From positions 1 through 18,772 of the forward strand of contig DAINBU010000101.1 of the NCBI GenBank assembly GCA_036732755.1: 18,772 nt of DNA. The letters run 5' to 3'. Positions 1 to 7,132 of this stretch are shown piece after piece. This stretch comes from DASRRB01 sp036732755. Its GTDB lineage: Bacteria; Planctomycetota; B15-G4; SIAN01. A program made the translations under genes and the position numbers. The notes under the pieces were generated by a model, which saw nothing but the letters and a program-made list of their open reading frames with translations, ran no database searches and had not been told where the DNA came from. Position 1 is the stretch's first letter. Each line of letters opens with the position of its first letter.

Positions 1-846
1 GTACTCCTCGCGCAGCTCCGTCAGCGCCGTCGCCATCGCGACCTGCAGCGGCGTTGTGATTGAGAAGGTGATGAACTGGTGTGTTGTTTGTGTTGTGGCG
101 ATCAGTGGTTGTGGCCCGACGCCCCACCCGATCTTCCAGCCGGTGAGCGAGAAGGTCTTGCCGGCGCTCGAGAGCGTGAGCGTCCGCTCGCGCATGCCGG
201 GCAGCGTCGCCAGCGGGATCGGCCGCGCGCCGTCGTAGGTGATGTGCTCGTAGACCTCGTCGGTGAGCGCGACGACGTCGTGCTCGCAGCAGAGCTTCGC
301 GACGACCTCGAGCTCCGCGCGCGCGAAGACACGACCCGAGGGATTGTGCGGCGAGTTGAGGACGATCAGCTTCGTCCGCTCGTTGAAGAGCGGCCGCAGG
401 TCCTCCTCGCGCAGCTCGAAGGCGGGAAAGCGCAGCGTGCAGAAGCGCGGCGTCGCGCCCGCGAACGCGACGCACGCCGGATAGCTGTCGTAGAAGGGCT
501 CGAAGAGGACGACCTCGTCGCCCGGATCGAGCAGGCCGAGCATGGCCGAGGCGATCCCCTCGGTCGCTCCCGCGAACACGACCACCTCCCCCATCGGGTC
601 GAACTCGAGGCCGTAGTCGGCGCGGTACTTCTGCGCGATCGCCTTCACCAGCGCCGGGTGGCCGGCCGAGCGCGCGTACTGGTTCTCGTGCGCGTCGATG
701 GCGCGCTTGGCCGCCGCGTGGATCGACGCCGGCCCGTCGAAGTCGGGGAAGCCCTGCGCGAGGTTGATCGCGCCGTGCTCCTGCGCGAGCTGCGTCATCT
801 CGCTGAAGATGGTCGTCCCGAACGGCGCGAGCCTCTTCGAGATCAC
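1..846 (-). CDS. Class I/II PLP aminotransferase, kynurenine/methionine aminotransferase-like (3' end cut off by window)
   Basis: The 282 codons present encode the first two thirds or so of a fold-type I aminotransferase, which moves an amino group between an amino acid and a 2-oxo acid in the cytoplasm. Visible motifs in order are an INLAQGFPDF segment near the N-terminus, SPHNPSGRVF, the LTDEVYEH cofactor aspartate region, and SSAGKTFSLTGWKIGW, in which Lys230 should form the Schiff base with PLP. The GFPDF and GKTFS.TGWKIGW patterns resemble the kynurenine-oxoglutarate / methionine aminotransferase (YbdL-like) group; the substrate is inferred only. Family members are about 380-420 residues, so roughly 100 C-terminal residues lie beyond base 1. 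The start is a GTG at 846-844 that overlaps the TGA of the upstream glycoside hydrolase (GTGA), implying translational coupling. Codons read from about 115 down to 55 are unusually AT-rich for this genome, although the protein still looks sensible there. Confidence 0.9.
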   Translation of the reverse strand, partial: MISKRLAPFGTTIFSEMTQLAQEHGAINLAQGFPDFDGPASIHAAAKRAIDAHENQYARSAGHPALVKAIAQKYRADYGLEFDPMGEVVVFAGATEGIASAMLGLLDPGDEVVLFEPFYDSYPACVAFAGATPRFCTLRFPAFELREEDLRPLFNERTKLIVLNSPHNPSGRVFARAELEVVAKLCCEHDVVALTDEVYEHITYDGARPIPLATLPGMRERTLTLSSAGKTFSLTGWKIGWGVGPQPLIATTQTTHQFITFSITTPLQVAMATALTELREEY

Positions 847-3161
847 GAAGCCGCCCTCCCGCGCACGAGCCCGCCCGCCTGGTCGCCGCGTTCGACCGTG
901 GCGAGCCCGCCGGCCGGGACGGCGACGACCCCGCCGATCGTGCGATCCTCCGCGTTCCGGTTCCAGAGCAGGATCCGGCGCGGGAAGACGGTGGCGCGCA
1001 CCCCGTCGAGGGCGCTCCCGAAGGCCGCCTCGGCGCCGCCCTCGAAGGTCGACCCGAACGCGGCGCGCACGACGCGCGAGTGGCGCGCGATCTCGTCCTC
1101 GAGCAGCGCGAGGAACGCGACGAGCGGCCGGCGCCGGCTGCGCACGACCGCCCCCGCGCCGTGCACGAGCATGCCGCGCGCGACGAGGTCGGCGAGCCGC
1201 ACGCGGCCCTCGAGGCGCGGCGGCTCCGCCGCGCGCAGCCCCGCCTCGGGCGAGCCCTCCTCGGTCATGCGCTGCCAGATCACGGCGACGCCGAGCTCGC
1301 GCGTGTCGTCGCCCGCGCCGACGTCGATCGCGCGGAACGTCTCGCTCGCGATCGCGACCTCGGCCACGCCGGCGCCGCGCGCCGTCGCGACCGACACCCA
1401 CGCCGCGAAGCGCTGCAGCCCCGGCCGCGCCAGCGCGCCGACGACGTGCCCGTCGACCTCGACGGCGTGGCGCAGATGGACCGTGTGCGGGTGGACCCAC
1501 GCGTCGATCTCGAGCAGGTAGCGCCGCCCCGCGCGCACCGGGAAGTGGGTCGCGCCGCGCCGCCCCGTCCAGCGCGACGACTCGCCGACCGGCGGCTGGC
1601 CGCGGAACTGCGCCGCGTCCTCGCGCAGGTGCCAGTCGCCGGAGAGGCGCAACGAGTCGCCGCGCACGCCCATCGGGAGGAACATCGACTCGGTCGGCAC
1701 GCCGACCAGGTCGACGCACGCGCCCGCGTCGGGCGCGCGCGCGAGCAGCTCGCACAGCGGGCCCTCCTCATCGGTCGCGAATTCGGGCGAGACGACCAGC
1801 CGCCCGCCGCGCGCGACGAAGCGGACGACCTCCTCCTGCGTCGCGCGATCGACGTGCGCGCCCTCGAGCAGCGCGAGCACCTCGAGCCGCGTGAGCGCGC
1901 CGGCGTGGATCGCCCGTTCGTCGTAGAGCTCGAAGTCGCAGCGGTCGCGCAGCGTCTCGGCGAGGTCGAAGAGGACGGGCGGCAGCCCCTGCTCGGGGTG
2001 GAGGCGCTGGTCGGCGCCGGGGAAGAGGACGCCGACGTCGCACTCGCTCGCGCCGCCGTTGAGCAGCCCGCCGTAACGCGCGATCAGGTCGCGCGCGCCG
2101 ACCATGTGCTCGGCGTACTCGAAGTACTCGACGGCGCCGCTGGTGGCGTCTTGGAAGAGGCGCTCGACGACCGTCTCGCGGCCGACGTCGACCGGCGGCT
2201 CGGTCGCGAACGGGACGGCCCACCAGCGGCACGGCGACGCGAGCCGCTTCTGGTGGAGCGTCGGCAGAGTCGCCTGCGTGGTCCGGATCCCGGCGCCGTG
2301 GCGCGCCGCCATCTCGACGAGGCGGGTCGGGTCGATGCCGTACACGAGCGGCTCGCCGCCGTGGCCGACCTTGATCCAGAGCGGCTTGCCGGGGAAGACG
2401 GCGCGCGCGACCGCGAGCTGCCGGTCGACCCCGTCCGACAGCGCGCCGACGTAGAAGTCGGAGAAGTCGCGCCGCCACGCGAGGCTCGCGCGCCCGTCGG
2501 CGAGCCTGGCTGCGAGCGCCGCCGGGTCGTCGTAGCGCGTCTGCCAGGCGCGGTTCACCGCGTCGAGCGAGCCGTGGCGCGCGAGGACGAAGCGCGCGAA
2601 CGCGGCGCGCGCGTGCACGTCACCGCACCAGAAGCCGGGGTGGACGTGGTCGTGCGGCGGCTCGAGCCGGCTGACCCACGCGCCGATGCCGGTCGGGAAG
2701 GCGGCTTCGCCGTAGTCGGCCGGCAACGCGACGCAGACCGCGTCGATGCCGTCGCCGAGCGCGCGCGCGAGCTCCTCGTAGAAGCGGCGCGCCAGCGCGA
2801 TGAAGGCGGGGTCGAAGAGCGACGGCCAGCCGCACTCGAGGTCGTGCTCGAGGCAGCGGAAGCCGGTGAAGCGGCCGCCCGTCATGTGCCAGGCGGGGAC
2901 GACGTGCAGCCAGGGGTAGACGACGTAGCGCAGCCCGAGGCTGCGGCACTGCGCGAGGTTCGCCTGGTGGAAGCTCCAGTCGAAGACGCCCTCGCGCGCC
3001 TCGACGACGCCCCACGCGACGTAGTCCTCGACCGCGCCGAAGCCGAGTTGCGCGAGCGCGACGAGCTCGTCGCGATGCGCGCCGGGCTCGGGACGCGGCC
3101 CGCCGGCCCGGCTCGCCATCAGGTACTCGACGCTCAGGTTGCCGGAGACGAGCGGGATCAT
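843..3161 (-). CDS. GH42-like (clan GH-A) glycoside hydrolase / beta-galactosidase-like protein
   Basis: This 772-residue protein has no signal peptide and so is probably cytoplasmic. Residues 1-370 look like a TIM barrel: an early LAQLGFGAVEDYVAWGVVE strand-helix, YPWLHVVPAWH, then LPADYGEAAFP, in which Glu152 is a plausible acid/base, and FATEPPVDVG, in which Glu321 is a plausible nucleophile. Residues about 375-465 (VGVLFPGADQ to GGRLVVSPE) resemble the glutamine-amidotransferase-like trimerisation domain that follows the barrel in GH42 beta-galactosidases. The remainder looks beta-rich with no obvious relative. The family assignment and catalytic residues come from pattern recognition, and the sugar substrate cannot be read. 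ATG at 3161 is the only sensible start, because the open frame further upstream runs antisense through the neighbouring plus-strand gene. The stop overlaps the aminotransferase start by four bases. Confidence 0.75.
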   Translation of the reverse strand: MIPLVSGNLSVEYLMASRAGGPRPEPGAHRDELVALAQLGFGAVEDYVAWGVVEAREGVFDWSFHQANLAQCRSLGLRYVVYPWLHVVPAWHMTGGRFTGFRCLEHDLECGWPSLFDPAFIALARRFYEELARALGDGIDAVCVALPADYGEAAFPTGIGAWVSRLEPPHDHVHPGFWCGDVHARAAFARFVLARHGSLDAVNRAWQTRYDDPAALAARLADGRASLAWRRDFSDFYVGALSDGVDRQLAVARAVFPGKPLWIKVGHGGEPLVYGIDPTRLVEMAARHGAGIRTTQATLPTLHQKRLASPCRWWAVPFATEPPVDVGRETVVERLFQDATSGAVEYFEYAEHMVGARDLIARYGGLLNGGASECDVGVLFPGADQRLHPEQGLPPVLFDLAETLRDRCDFELYDERAIHAGALTRLEVLALLEGAHVDRATQEEVVRFVARGGRLVVSPEFATDEEGPLCELLARAPDAGACVDLVGVPTESMFLPMGVRGDSLRLSGDWHLREDAAQFRGQPPVGESSRWTGRRGATHFPVRAGRRYLLEIDAWVHPHTVHLRHAVEVDGHVVGALARPGLQRFAAWVSVATARGAGVAEVAIASETFRAIDVGAGDDTRELGVAVIWQRMTEEGSPEAGLRAAEPPRLEGRVRLADLVARGMLVHGAGAVVRSRRRPLVAFLALLEDEIARHSRVVRAAFGSTFEGGAEAAFGSALDGVRATVFPRRILLWNRNAEDRTIGGVVAVPAGGLATVERGDQAGGLVRGRAAS

Positions 3162-3184
3162 GAACCGCCAGGGATAGCGCCCGA

Positions 3185-3190
3185 TACGCT
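3185..3190 (+). promoter_or_regulatory. -10-like element TACGCT placed for a leaderless start
   Basis: TACGCT fits the TANNNT consensus and is followed by exactly seven bases before the ATG at 3198, so transcription would begin at or next to the start codon. No good -35 is visible. The space to the divergent start codon at 3161 is only 36 bases, so any promoter must lie here or inside the neighbouring gene. Confidence 0.35.
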
Positions 3191-3197
3191 GGCGACC

Positions 3198-3752
3198 ATG
3201 ACCGCGCCCGTCGCCCGCGCCCGCTCGAACCGTCGCCTGCTCCTCCTGTTCGCGCTGCTCGTGCTGCCGCCCGTCGTGCTGGTGCTCGGCCCGTTCCGCC
3301 AGCAGTTCTTTCCCGACCACGCGCGCGAGCTGCAGTCGTACGCGATCGTCGCGGCGCCGCCGCTCGACCCGGCGCGGCTCGCCGGGCCCGGCTGGTCGGA
3401 GCAGGAGCGCGACGAGCTGCGCCGCGCGTGGGACCAAAAGGAGTACGCCGCGCTCGTCGCGCGCCTCGACCGCGAGCCGCGCGAGCGGATGAACGCGGGG
3501 CTCAAGTACCTGTTCGGGATGGCGGCGCTGCTCGACCGCCGCTCGACGGTCGCGGCGAAGGGGCTCTCCGACGCCAAGCAGGAGGGCGACGCGGAGTTGC
3601 GCGCCGAGGCGTCGTTCGCGCTGGCGCAGGCGCATCTGCTCACCGGCAACGCCGACGCGGCGCGCGCCGAACTCGCGCCGATCGCCGCGGGCGACGGCCC
3701 GCACCGCGAGGCGGCGGAGCGCCAGCTGCGCGAGCTGTCAGCGCTTCGCTGA
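3198..3752 (+). CDS. Membrane-anchored TPR-like hypothetical protein
   Basis: I do not recognise a named family for this 184-residue protein. It begins with a basic stretch (RARSNRR) followed by one hydrophobic helix at about residues 13-31 (LLLLFALLVLPPVVLVL), giving a single N-terminal anchor with the rest probably outside the cytoplasmic membrane. Residues about 65-182 are helical and alanine-rich; ASFALAQAHLLTGNADAARAE has the A-A-LG-A pattern of a tetratricopeptide helix pair, so a protein-interaction or scaffold role is inferred. It stands alone on the plus strand between minus-strand genes, and its last 15 bases overlap the end of the convergent nfo gene. No ribosome site is clear before ATG 3198, in line with the leaderless arrangement upstream. 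Confidence 0.75.
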   Translation: MTAPVARARSNRRLLLLFALLVLPPVVLVLGPFRQQFFPDHARELQSYAIVAAPPLDPARLAGPGWSEQERDELRRAWDQKEYAALVARLDREPRERMNAGLKYLFGMAALLDRRSTVAAKGLSDAKQEGDAELRAEASFALAQAHLLTGNADAARAELAPIAAGDGPHREAAERQLRELSALR

Positions 3753-4586
3753 GCCACGGCGCAGCCGCGCGATCGCCCGCTTCCAGGCGGGCGGGCCGCC
3801 GGGCGTCTCGAGGAATCCGGGCAGGTCGGCAAATCTTCGATCTTGCATGAGCCGGGCGAAGAACGGGAATCCGATCGCGCCCGCGCCGAGGTCTTCATGG
3901 CGGTCCACGGCGCGGCCGAGCTCGACCTTCGAGTCGTTCAGGTGGAACGCGCAGACGTGCTCCAGTCCGACGCGCCGGTCGAACTCCGCGATCGCCGCCT
4001 CGAACCCCTCTTCCGTCTTGACGTCGTAGCCGGCCGCGAAGGAGTGCTGCGTGTCGAGGCAGATGCCGAGGCGCTCGAGGTTCCCGGTCTTCTCGAGCAG
4101 CTCGGAGAGGTGCTCCCACTTGTGGCCGATGCAGGAGCCCTGGCCGGCGGTGTTCTCGATCACGAGCTTCACGCCGGTCGCGTCGGGGTTCGACTCGATC
4201 GCCTCGCGCAGGCACTCGGCCACGAACGCGATCGCCTTCGCGTCGCCGCCGCCGAGGTGGGCACCGGGGTGGAAATTCAGGAGCTGCACGCCGAGCTTCG
4301 CGCAGCGCGCGAGCTCCTCGCGGAACGCCTTCGACGACTTCCGGCGCGCGGCCGCGGTCGGCGCGGCGAGGTTCAGGAGGTAGGAGGCGTGCGACATCAC
4401 GCAGCCGATCTTGTCGCGCGCGACCGCCTCCCGGAACGCGACCGCCTCCTCGTCGCTCACCGGCTTCGCGGCCCACTGGCGCTGGTTGCGCGTGAAGATC
4501 TGCATCACGTCGGCGCCGATCGCCTTCGCGGCGGGCGGGCCGTTCTCCAGGCCACCGGCGACGGAGACGTGGGCGCCGAGCTTCAT
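3738..4586 (-). CDS. nfo: Endonuclease IV (deoxyribonuclease IV, AP endonuclease)
   Basis: This enzyme cleaves the DNA backbone 5' to abasic sites and removes 3'-blocking groups in base excision repair. The 282-residue length is normal for the family. All nine metal ligands of the trinuclear zinc site can be matched to the E. coli enzyme: His66 (MSHASYL), His106 (NFHPGAH), Glu144 (VIENTAG), Asp178 and His181 (CLDTQH), His215 (FHLNDSK), Asp228 and His230 (DRHEDLG) and Glu260 (FLETP). The N-terminus MKLGAHVSVAGGL is typical. The gene starts 31 bases after the stop of the membrane-protein gene upstream, with a GGGGA run about eight bases before ATG, and probably belongs to the cupin-membrane protein-nfo transcription unit. 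It ends in a 15-base overlap with the convergent gene. Confidence 0.97.
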   Translation of the reverse strand: MKLGAHVSVAGGLENGPPAAKAIGADVMQIFTRNQRQWAAKPVSDEEAVAFREAVARDKIGCVMSHASYLLNLAAPTAAARRKSSKAFREELARCAKLGVQLLNFHPGAHLGGGDAKAIAFVAECLREAIESNPDATGVKLVIENTAGQGSCIGHKWEHLSELLEKTGNLERLGICLDTQHSFAAGYDVKTEEGFEAAIAEFDRRVGLEHVCAFHLNDSKVELGRAVDRHEDLGAGAIGFPFFARLMQDRRFADLPGFLETPGGPPAWKRAIARLRRGSAKR

Positions 4587-4617
4587 GGTGCGATCCCCAA
4601 GGAAGCCGCGCGCCCGT

Positions 4618-5454
4618 TCAGAAGTCGACGTCCGCGGGCAGCGGGTGGCGCGACTTCAGGTAGGCGGCGGCCGCGAAGAGCGGCGCCGAGACGAGCGCGA
4701 ACGGGATCCAGCCGACGCGGCCGAACTCCTGCCATTTCCCGTTCGCGGTGTGCTGGAAGAAGAAGAAGGCGTAGAGCACCCAGAGGCTGATCGCGAGGAA
4801 GAGGCAGGCGCGCGAGGCGAGGAAGCCCGACGGCGCGCGCTTCACCTCGTCGGCGGGCCGCAGCAGTTCGGGCGTCGCGCCGCCGGCCGTCGCGATCCGG
4901 TCGCCGCGCGCCGCGGCGGCGCGGATCTCCGCGACCTCGCCGCGGATCACCGCCATCATCCAGCCGTTCCGGAGCATGAGGCGCAGCGCGACGGCGAAGG
5001 CGGCGACCGTGAGCGCGATCGCGGCGATCGAGACGGCGCGGTGGACGAGCGGCGGGACGGCGCCGCTGCGCGCCGCGCCGCCCAGGATGCCGGTCGCGAT
5101 CGTGGCCGCGATCGCGAGCATTGCGACGGGATAGGCCTTCATCTTGAAGCCGCGCGTCTCGCGCAGCCACTCCGGGCCGATCCCCCAGTTCTTGCGCGCC
5201 TCCTTCACCGCGAGCCCGGTCCCGAGGAAGTAGACGAAGGTCACGCTGTGGGCGAAGACGGTCAGGATGCAGACCATCAGGCCGCCGATCTGGTGGCGTT
5301 CGAGCAGCGCCGGATCGGCGGCGCCCCCCTGCAGCCGCATGCCCAGCACGAGCCAGGTCGCGAGGAAGCCGAGGTCGGCGAGGACGACACCGAGGAACAC
5401 GAAGAACACGGGCGGCTCTCTGGTCGAGGTCTTTGGAGAAAACGGGCGGGCCAT
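4618..5454 (-). CDS. Multi-pass membrane protein of unknown function with intramembrane histidines
   Basis: I do not recognise the family of this 278-residue protein. About six hydrophobic segments are visible, near residues 15-37, 55-78, 107-126, 138-160, 213-234 and 249-267, with a charged loop at about 170-212 that is probably cytoplasmic. His54 (LERHQIGGL), His69 (TVFAHSVTF) and His138 (PPLVHRAVS) lie at or inside helices 2 and 4; such placement is seen in proteins that bind haem b in the membrane, but that role is only a possibility here, and these could be structural histidines. ATG 5454 (MARPFSP) was chosen because the longer open frame upstream is antisense to or overlaps the cupin gene and is arginine-rich shadow. 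It lies between cupin and nfo on the same strand, with about 80 bases to the cupin stop and 31 to nfo. Confidence 0.8.
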   Translation of the reverse strand: MARPFSPKTSTREPPVFFVFLGVVLADLGFLATWLVLGMRLQGGAADPALLERHQIGGLMVCILTVFAHSVTFVYFLGTGLAVKEARKNWGIGPEWLRETRGFKMKAYPVAMLAIAATIATGILGGAARSGAVPPLVHRAVSIAAIALTVAAFAVALRLMLRNGWMMAVIRGEVAEIRAAAARGDRIATAGGATPELLRPADEVKRAPSGFLASRACLFLAISLWVLYAFFFFQHTANGKWQEFGRVGWIPFALVSAPLFAAAAYLKSRHPLPADVDF

Positions 5455-5471
5455 TCTTCGGGAACGGTCCA

Positions 5472-5489
5472 CCGCGCGCAAGCGCGCGG
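5472..5489 (-). other. GC-rich hairpin between the cupin and membrane-protein genes
   Basis: A perfect 7-base inverted repeat (ccgcgcg / cgcgcgg) with a 4-base loop lies in the 80-base spacer. There is no T-run, so it is as likely a processing or attenuation stem as a terminator, and short GC palindromes arise easily at this base composition. Confidence 0.25.
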
Positions 5490-5534
5490 ACGCACGGTTC
5501 ACGCAAGCGCGCGCGGGCGCGCGCCGTGCCCGTG

Positions 5535-5876
5535 TCACGCCTTCGGCGGTGGCGGCGCCATCACGGCGAGCACGAGCAGCCGGCCCGGCCCGACGTTCTT
5601 CACGCCGTGCGCGACGCCGGCCGGTGCGAAGACGAGCCCGCCCCGCTCGAGCCGCGACACATGCTCGCCCACCGAGAATTCGCCGCTCCCCTCGACCACC
5701 TGGTAGAGCTTGTCGACGCCGGCGTGCGCGTGCGGTGCGTGCGCCTGGCCCGGCTCGAAGGCGTTGAGCCCGACGAGCAGCCCGCTCCCCTCGAAGAGCG
5801 TCGCCTTCCCCATCTTCGCGGCGTTCCAGGGGGCCCGCGCGCGCAGCGCGGCGTCGTCGATGAACGACTCGAGCAT
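5535..5876 (-). CDS. Small single-domain cupin protein
   Basis: This 113-residue protein is a one-domain cupin barrel. Cupin motif 1 is GQAHAPHAHAGVDKLYQVVEG, with His49 and His51 as likely metal ligands; the usual glutamate position is taken by Lys56 next to Asp55, a DKLY variant I believe also occurs in other small cupins. Motif 2 is GGLVFAPAGVAHGVKN, with His90 as the last ligand. Such proteins bind a metal or small ligand and range from isomerases to sensors; the function cannot be named. It ends in a proline-rich tail (APPPPKA). ATG 5876 was chosen over a longer reading because GGAG lies six bases upstream (ggagacgatcATG) and the cupin sequence begins just after it. It is divergent from dapE with 74 bases between starts and may head the operon with the membrane protein and nfo. 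Confidence 0.88.
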   Translation of the reverse strand: MLESFIDDAALRARAPWNAAKMGKATLFEGSGLLVGLNAFEPGQAHAPHAHAGVDKLYQVVEGSGEFSVGEHVSRLERGGLVFAPAGVAHGVKNVGPGRLLVLAVMAPPPPKA

Positions 5877-5937
5877 GATCGTCTCCGGGTCCCCGTGCGG
5901 CGGAGCGGCGGCGCGCCGGAGCACACGGGCGCGCACC

Positions 5938-5943
5938 TATACT
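5938..5943 (+). promoter_or_regulatory. -10 element TATACT for a leaderless dapE transcript
   Basis: TATACT is one base from the TATAAT consensus and stands out in a GC-rich spacer. It ends seven bases before the dapE ATG, so the transcript would start at or beside the start codon. No convincing -35 hexamer is seen 16-18 bases upstream, and there is no room for a leader or lysine riboswitch. This would drive the whole dapE-dapC-dapD unit. Confidence 0.5.
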
Positions 5944-5950
5944 TTCCCGG

Positions 5951-7132
5951 ATGGCGAGCGCCCCTCTCCTCCTCCACGCAGAACCCCCCGCCGCGGCCGC
6001 CGAGGACCTCGCGACGCGTCTCCTCGAGCTGGTCGCGATCAAGTCGGTGAGCCGCGAGGAGCAGTCGCTCTGCAGCTTCGTCGAGACGCGGCTGCGGGCG
6101 GCGCCCGGCGTCGAGGTGGTGCGCGTCGGCGACAACCTGATCGCGACGCTGCCGGCGCTCGCCGGCCGGCCGCGCGTCGTCCTGTGCGGCCACCTCGACA
6201 CGGTGCCGGAGAACGGAAACCTGCCGCCCAGGCGCGAAGGCGACCGCATCCTCGGGCTCGGGGCGACCGACCTGAAGAGCGGGCTCGCCGTGATCTGGCG
6301 GCTGCTCGACGAGCTCAGCGGCCTCGTCGCGCGCGGGCCGTCGCGCGAGCTCGACGCGATCGACTGCGATCCCGCCTTCGTCTTCTACGCCCGTGAAGAG
6401 ATCGCCTTCCGGGAGTCGGGGCTGATCGAGGTCGAGCTCGCCTGGCCGGAGCTGCGCTCGGCGCAGTTCGCGGTCTGCGTCGAGCCGACCTCGAACGCGG
6501 TCGAGCTCGGCTGCAACGGGACGCTCCACGCCGAGCTGACGGTGCTCGGCAAGGCGGCGCACGCCGCGCGCCCGTGGCTCGGGAGCAACGCCATCCACTC
6601 GGCGCTGCCGCTGCTCGCGCAGGTGGCCGCGCGCGGCGAGCGGTGCTGGTCGCCGCCCGGCCGCACCGACTGCGTCTACCGCGAGGTGATGAGCGTCACG
6701 GGGATCGCGGGCGGGAAGGCGCGCAACGTCATCCCCGACCGCTGCACGTTCAACTTGAACTTCCGCTTCGCGCCCGACCGCGGCTCCGACGCGGCGCGCG
6801 CCGAGGTCAGCGCGCTCTTCGAGAAGGCGGTGCAGGCGGGCGTCGCCGAGCTCGTCTTCAAGGACGTCGGCCCGGCGGGGCGCGTGCCGCATGGCAACCG
6901 CTGGTGCGACCGCCTGGTCGCGCGGGCCGGCGGGAAGGTGCGCGCCAAGCAGGCGTGGACCGACGTCGGCCGCTTCAGCGAGTGGAACGTCGACGCCGTC
7001 TCGTGCGGGCCGGGGATCCCCGAGGTCGCGCACCAGAAGGAGGAGTGGGCGTCGGTGGCGATGATGGTCGAGTCGCTCGCGATGTTCCGAGCCTTCGTCG
7101 GGTGCGCGCAGGTCGTCGAGGCGGCGCGATGA
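5951..7132 (+). CDS. dapE: Succinyl-diaminopimelate desuccinylase (M20 metallopeptidase family)
   Basis: This 393-residue cytoplasmic enzyme hydrolyses N-succinyl-LL-2,6-diaminopimelate to succinate and LL-diaminopimelate, the last step of the succinylase branch. The M20 di-zinc site is complete: His81 and Asp83 in CGHLDTVPENG, Asp107 in GATDLKSG, the EE pair Glu149 (general base) and Glu150 (ligand), Glu178 in CVEPT, and His361 in VAHQKEEW. The lid/dimerisation domain sits between about residues 185 and 300 (starting near CNGTLHAELTVLGKAAHAARP). Identity as dapE rather than another M20 peptidase rests on GLGATDLKSG, AWTDVGRFSEWNVDAVSCGPG and the dapC/dapD neighbours. ATG 5951 has no ribosome site and lies seven bases after a TATACT element, suggesting a leaderless message. 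Its TGA overlaps the next ATG (ATGA). Confidence 0.95.
   Translation: MASAPLLLHAEPPAAAAEDLATRLLELVAIKSVSREEQSLCSFVETRLRAAPGVEVVRVGDNLIATLPALAGRPRVVLCGHLDTVPENGNLPPRREGDRILGLGATDLKSGLAVIWRLLDELSGLVARGPSRELDAIDCDPAFVFYAREEIAFRESGLIEVELAWPELRSAQFAVCVEPTSNAVELGCNGTLHAELTVLGKAAHAARPWLGSNAIHSALPLLAQVAARGERCWSPPGRTDCVYREVMSVTGIAGGKARNVIPDRCTFNLNFRFAPDRGSDAARAEVSALFEKAVQAGVAELVFKDVGPAGRVPHGNRWCDRLVARAGGKVRAKQAWTDVGRFSEWNVDAVSCGPGIPEVAHQKEEWASVAMMVESLAMFRAFVGCAQVVEAAR

Noticed and set aside
1080..3197. Long plus-strand open frame antisense to the glycoside hydrolase
   Set aside because: The product is a low-complexity run of Arg, Ala, Asp and Val with no domain, typical of antisense frames in GC-rich DNA; only its 3' portion from 3198 is real.
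3162..3704. Upstream extension of the glycoside hydrolase reading frame on the minus strand
   Set aside because: It runs antisense through the plus-strand TPR-like gene and is Arg/Gln-rich with no family resemblance; the hydrolase begins sensibly at ATG 3161.
5535..5876. Cupin as a phosphomannose isomerase or other named enzyme
   Set aside because: The protein is a bare 113-residue cupin barrel with an altered motif-1 glutamate; nothing in the sequence selects a specific enzyme.
5877..5950. Lysine riboswitch or leader peptide before the dap operon
   Set aside because: The spacer to the divergent cupin gene is only 74 bases and the TATACT element sits seven bases from ATG, leaving no leader.
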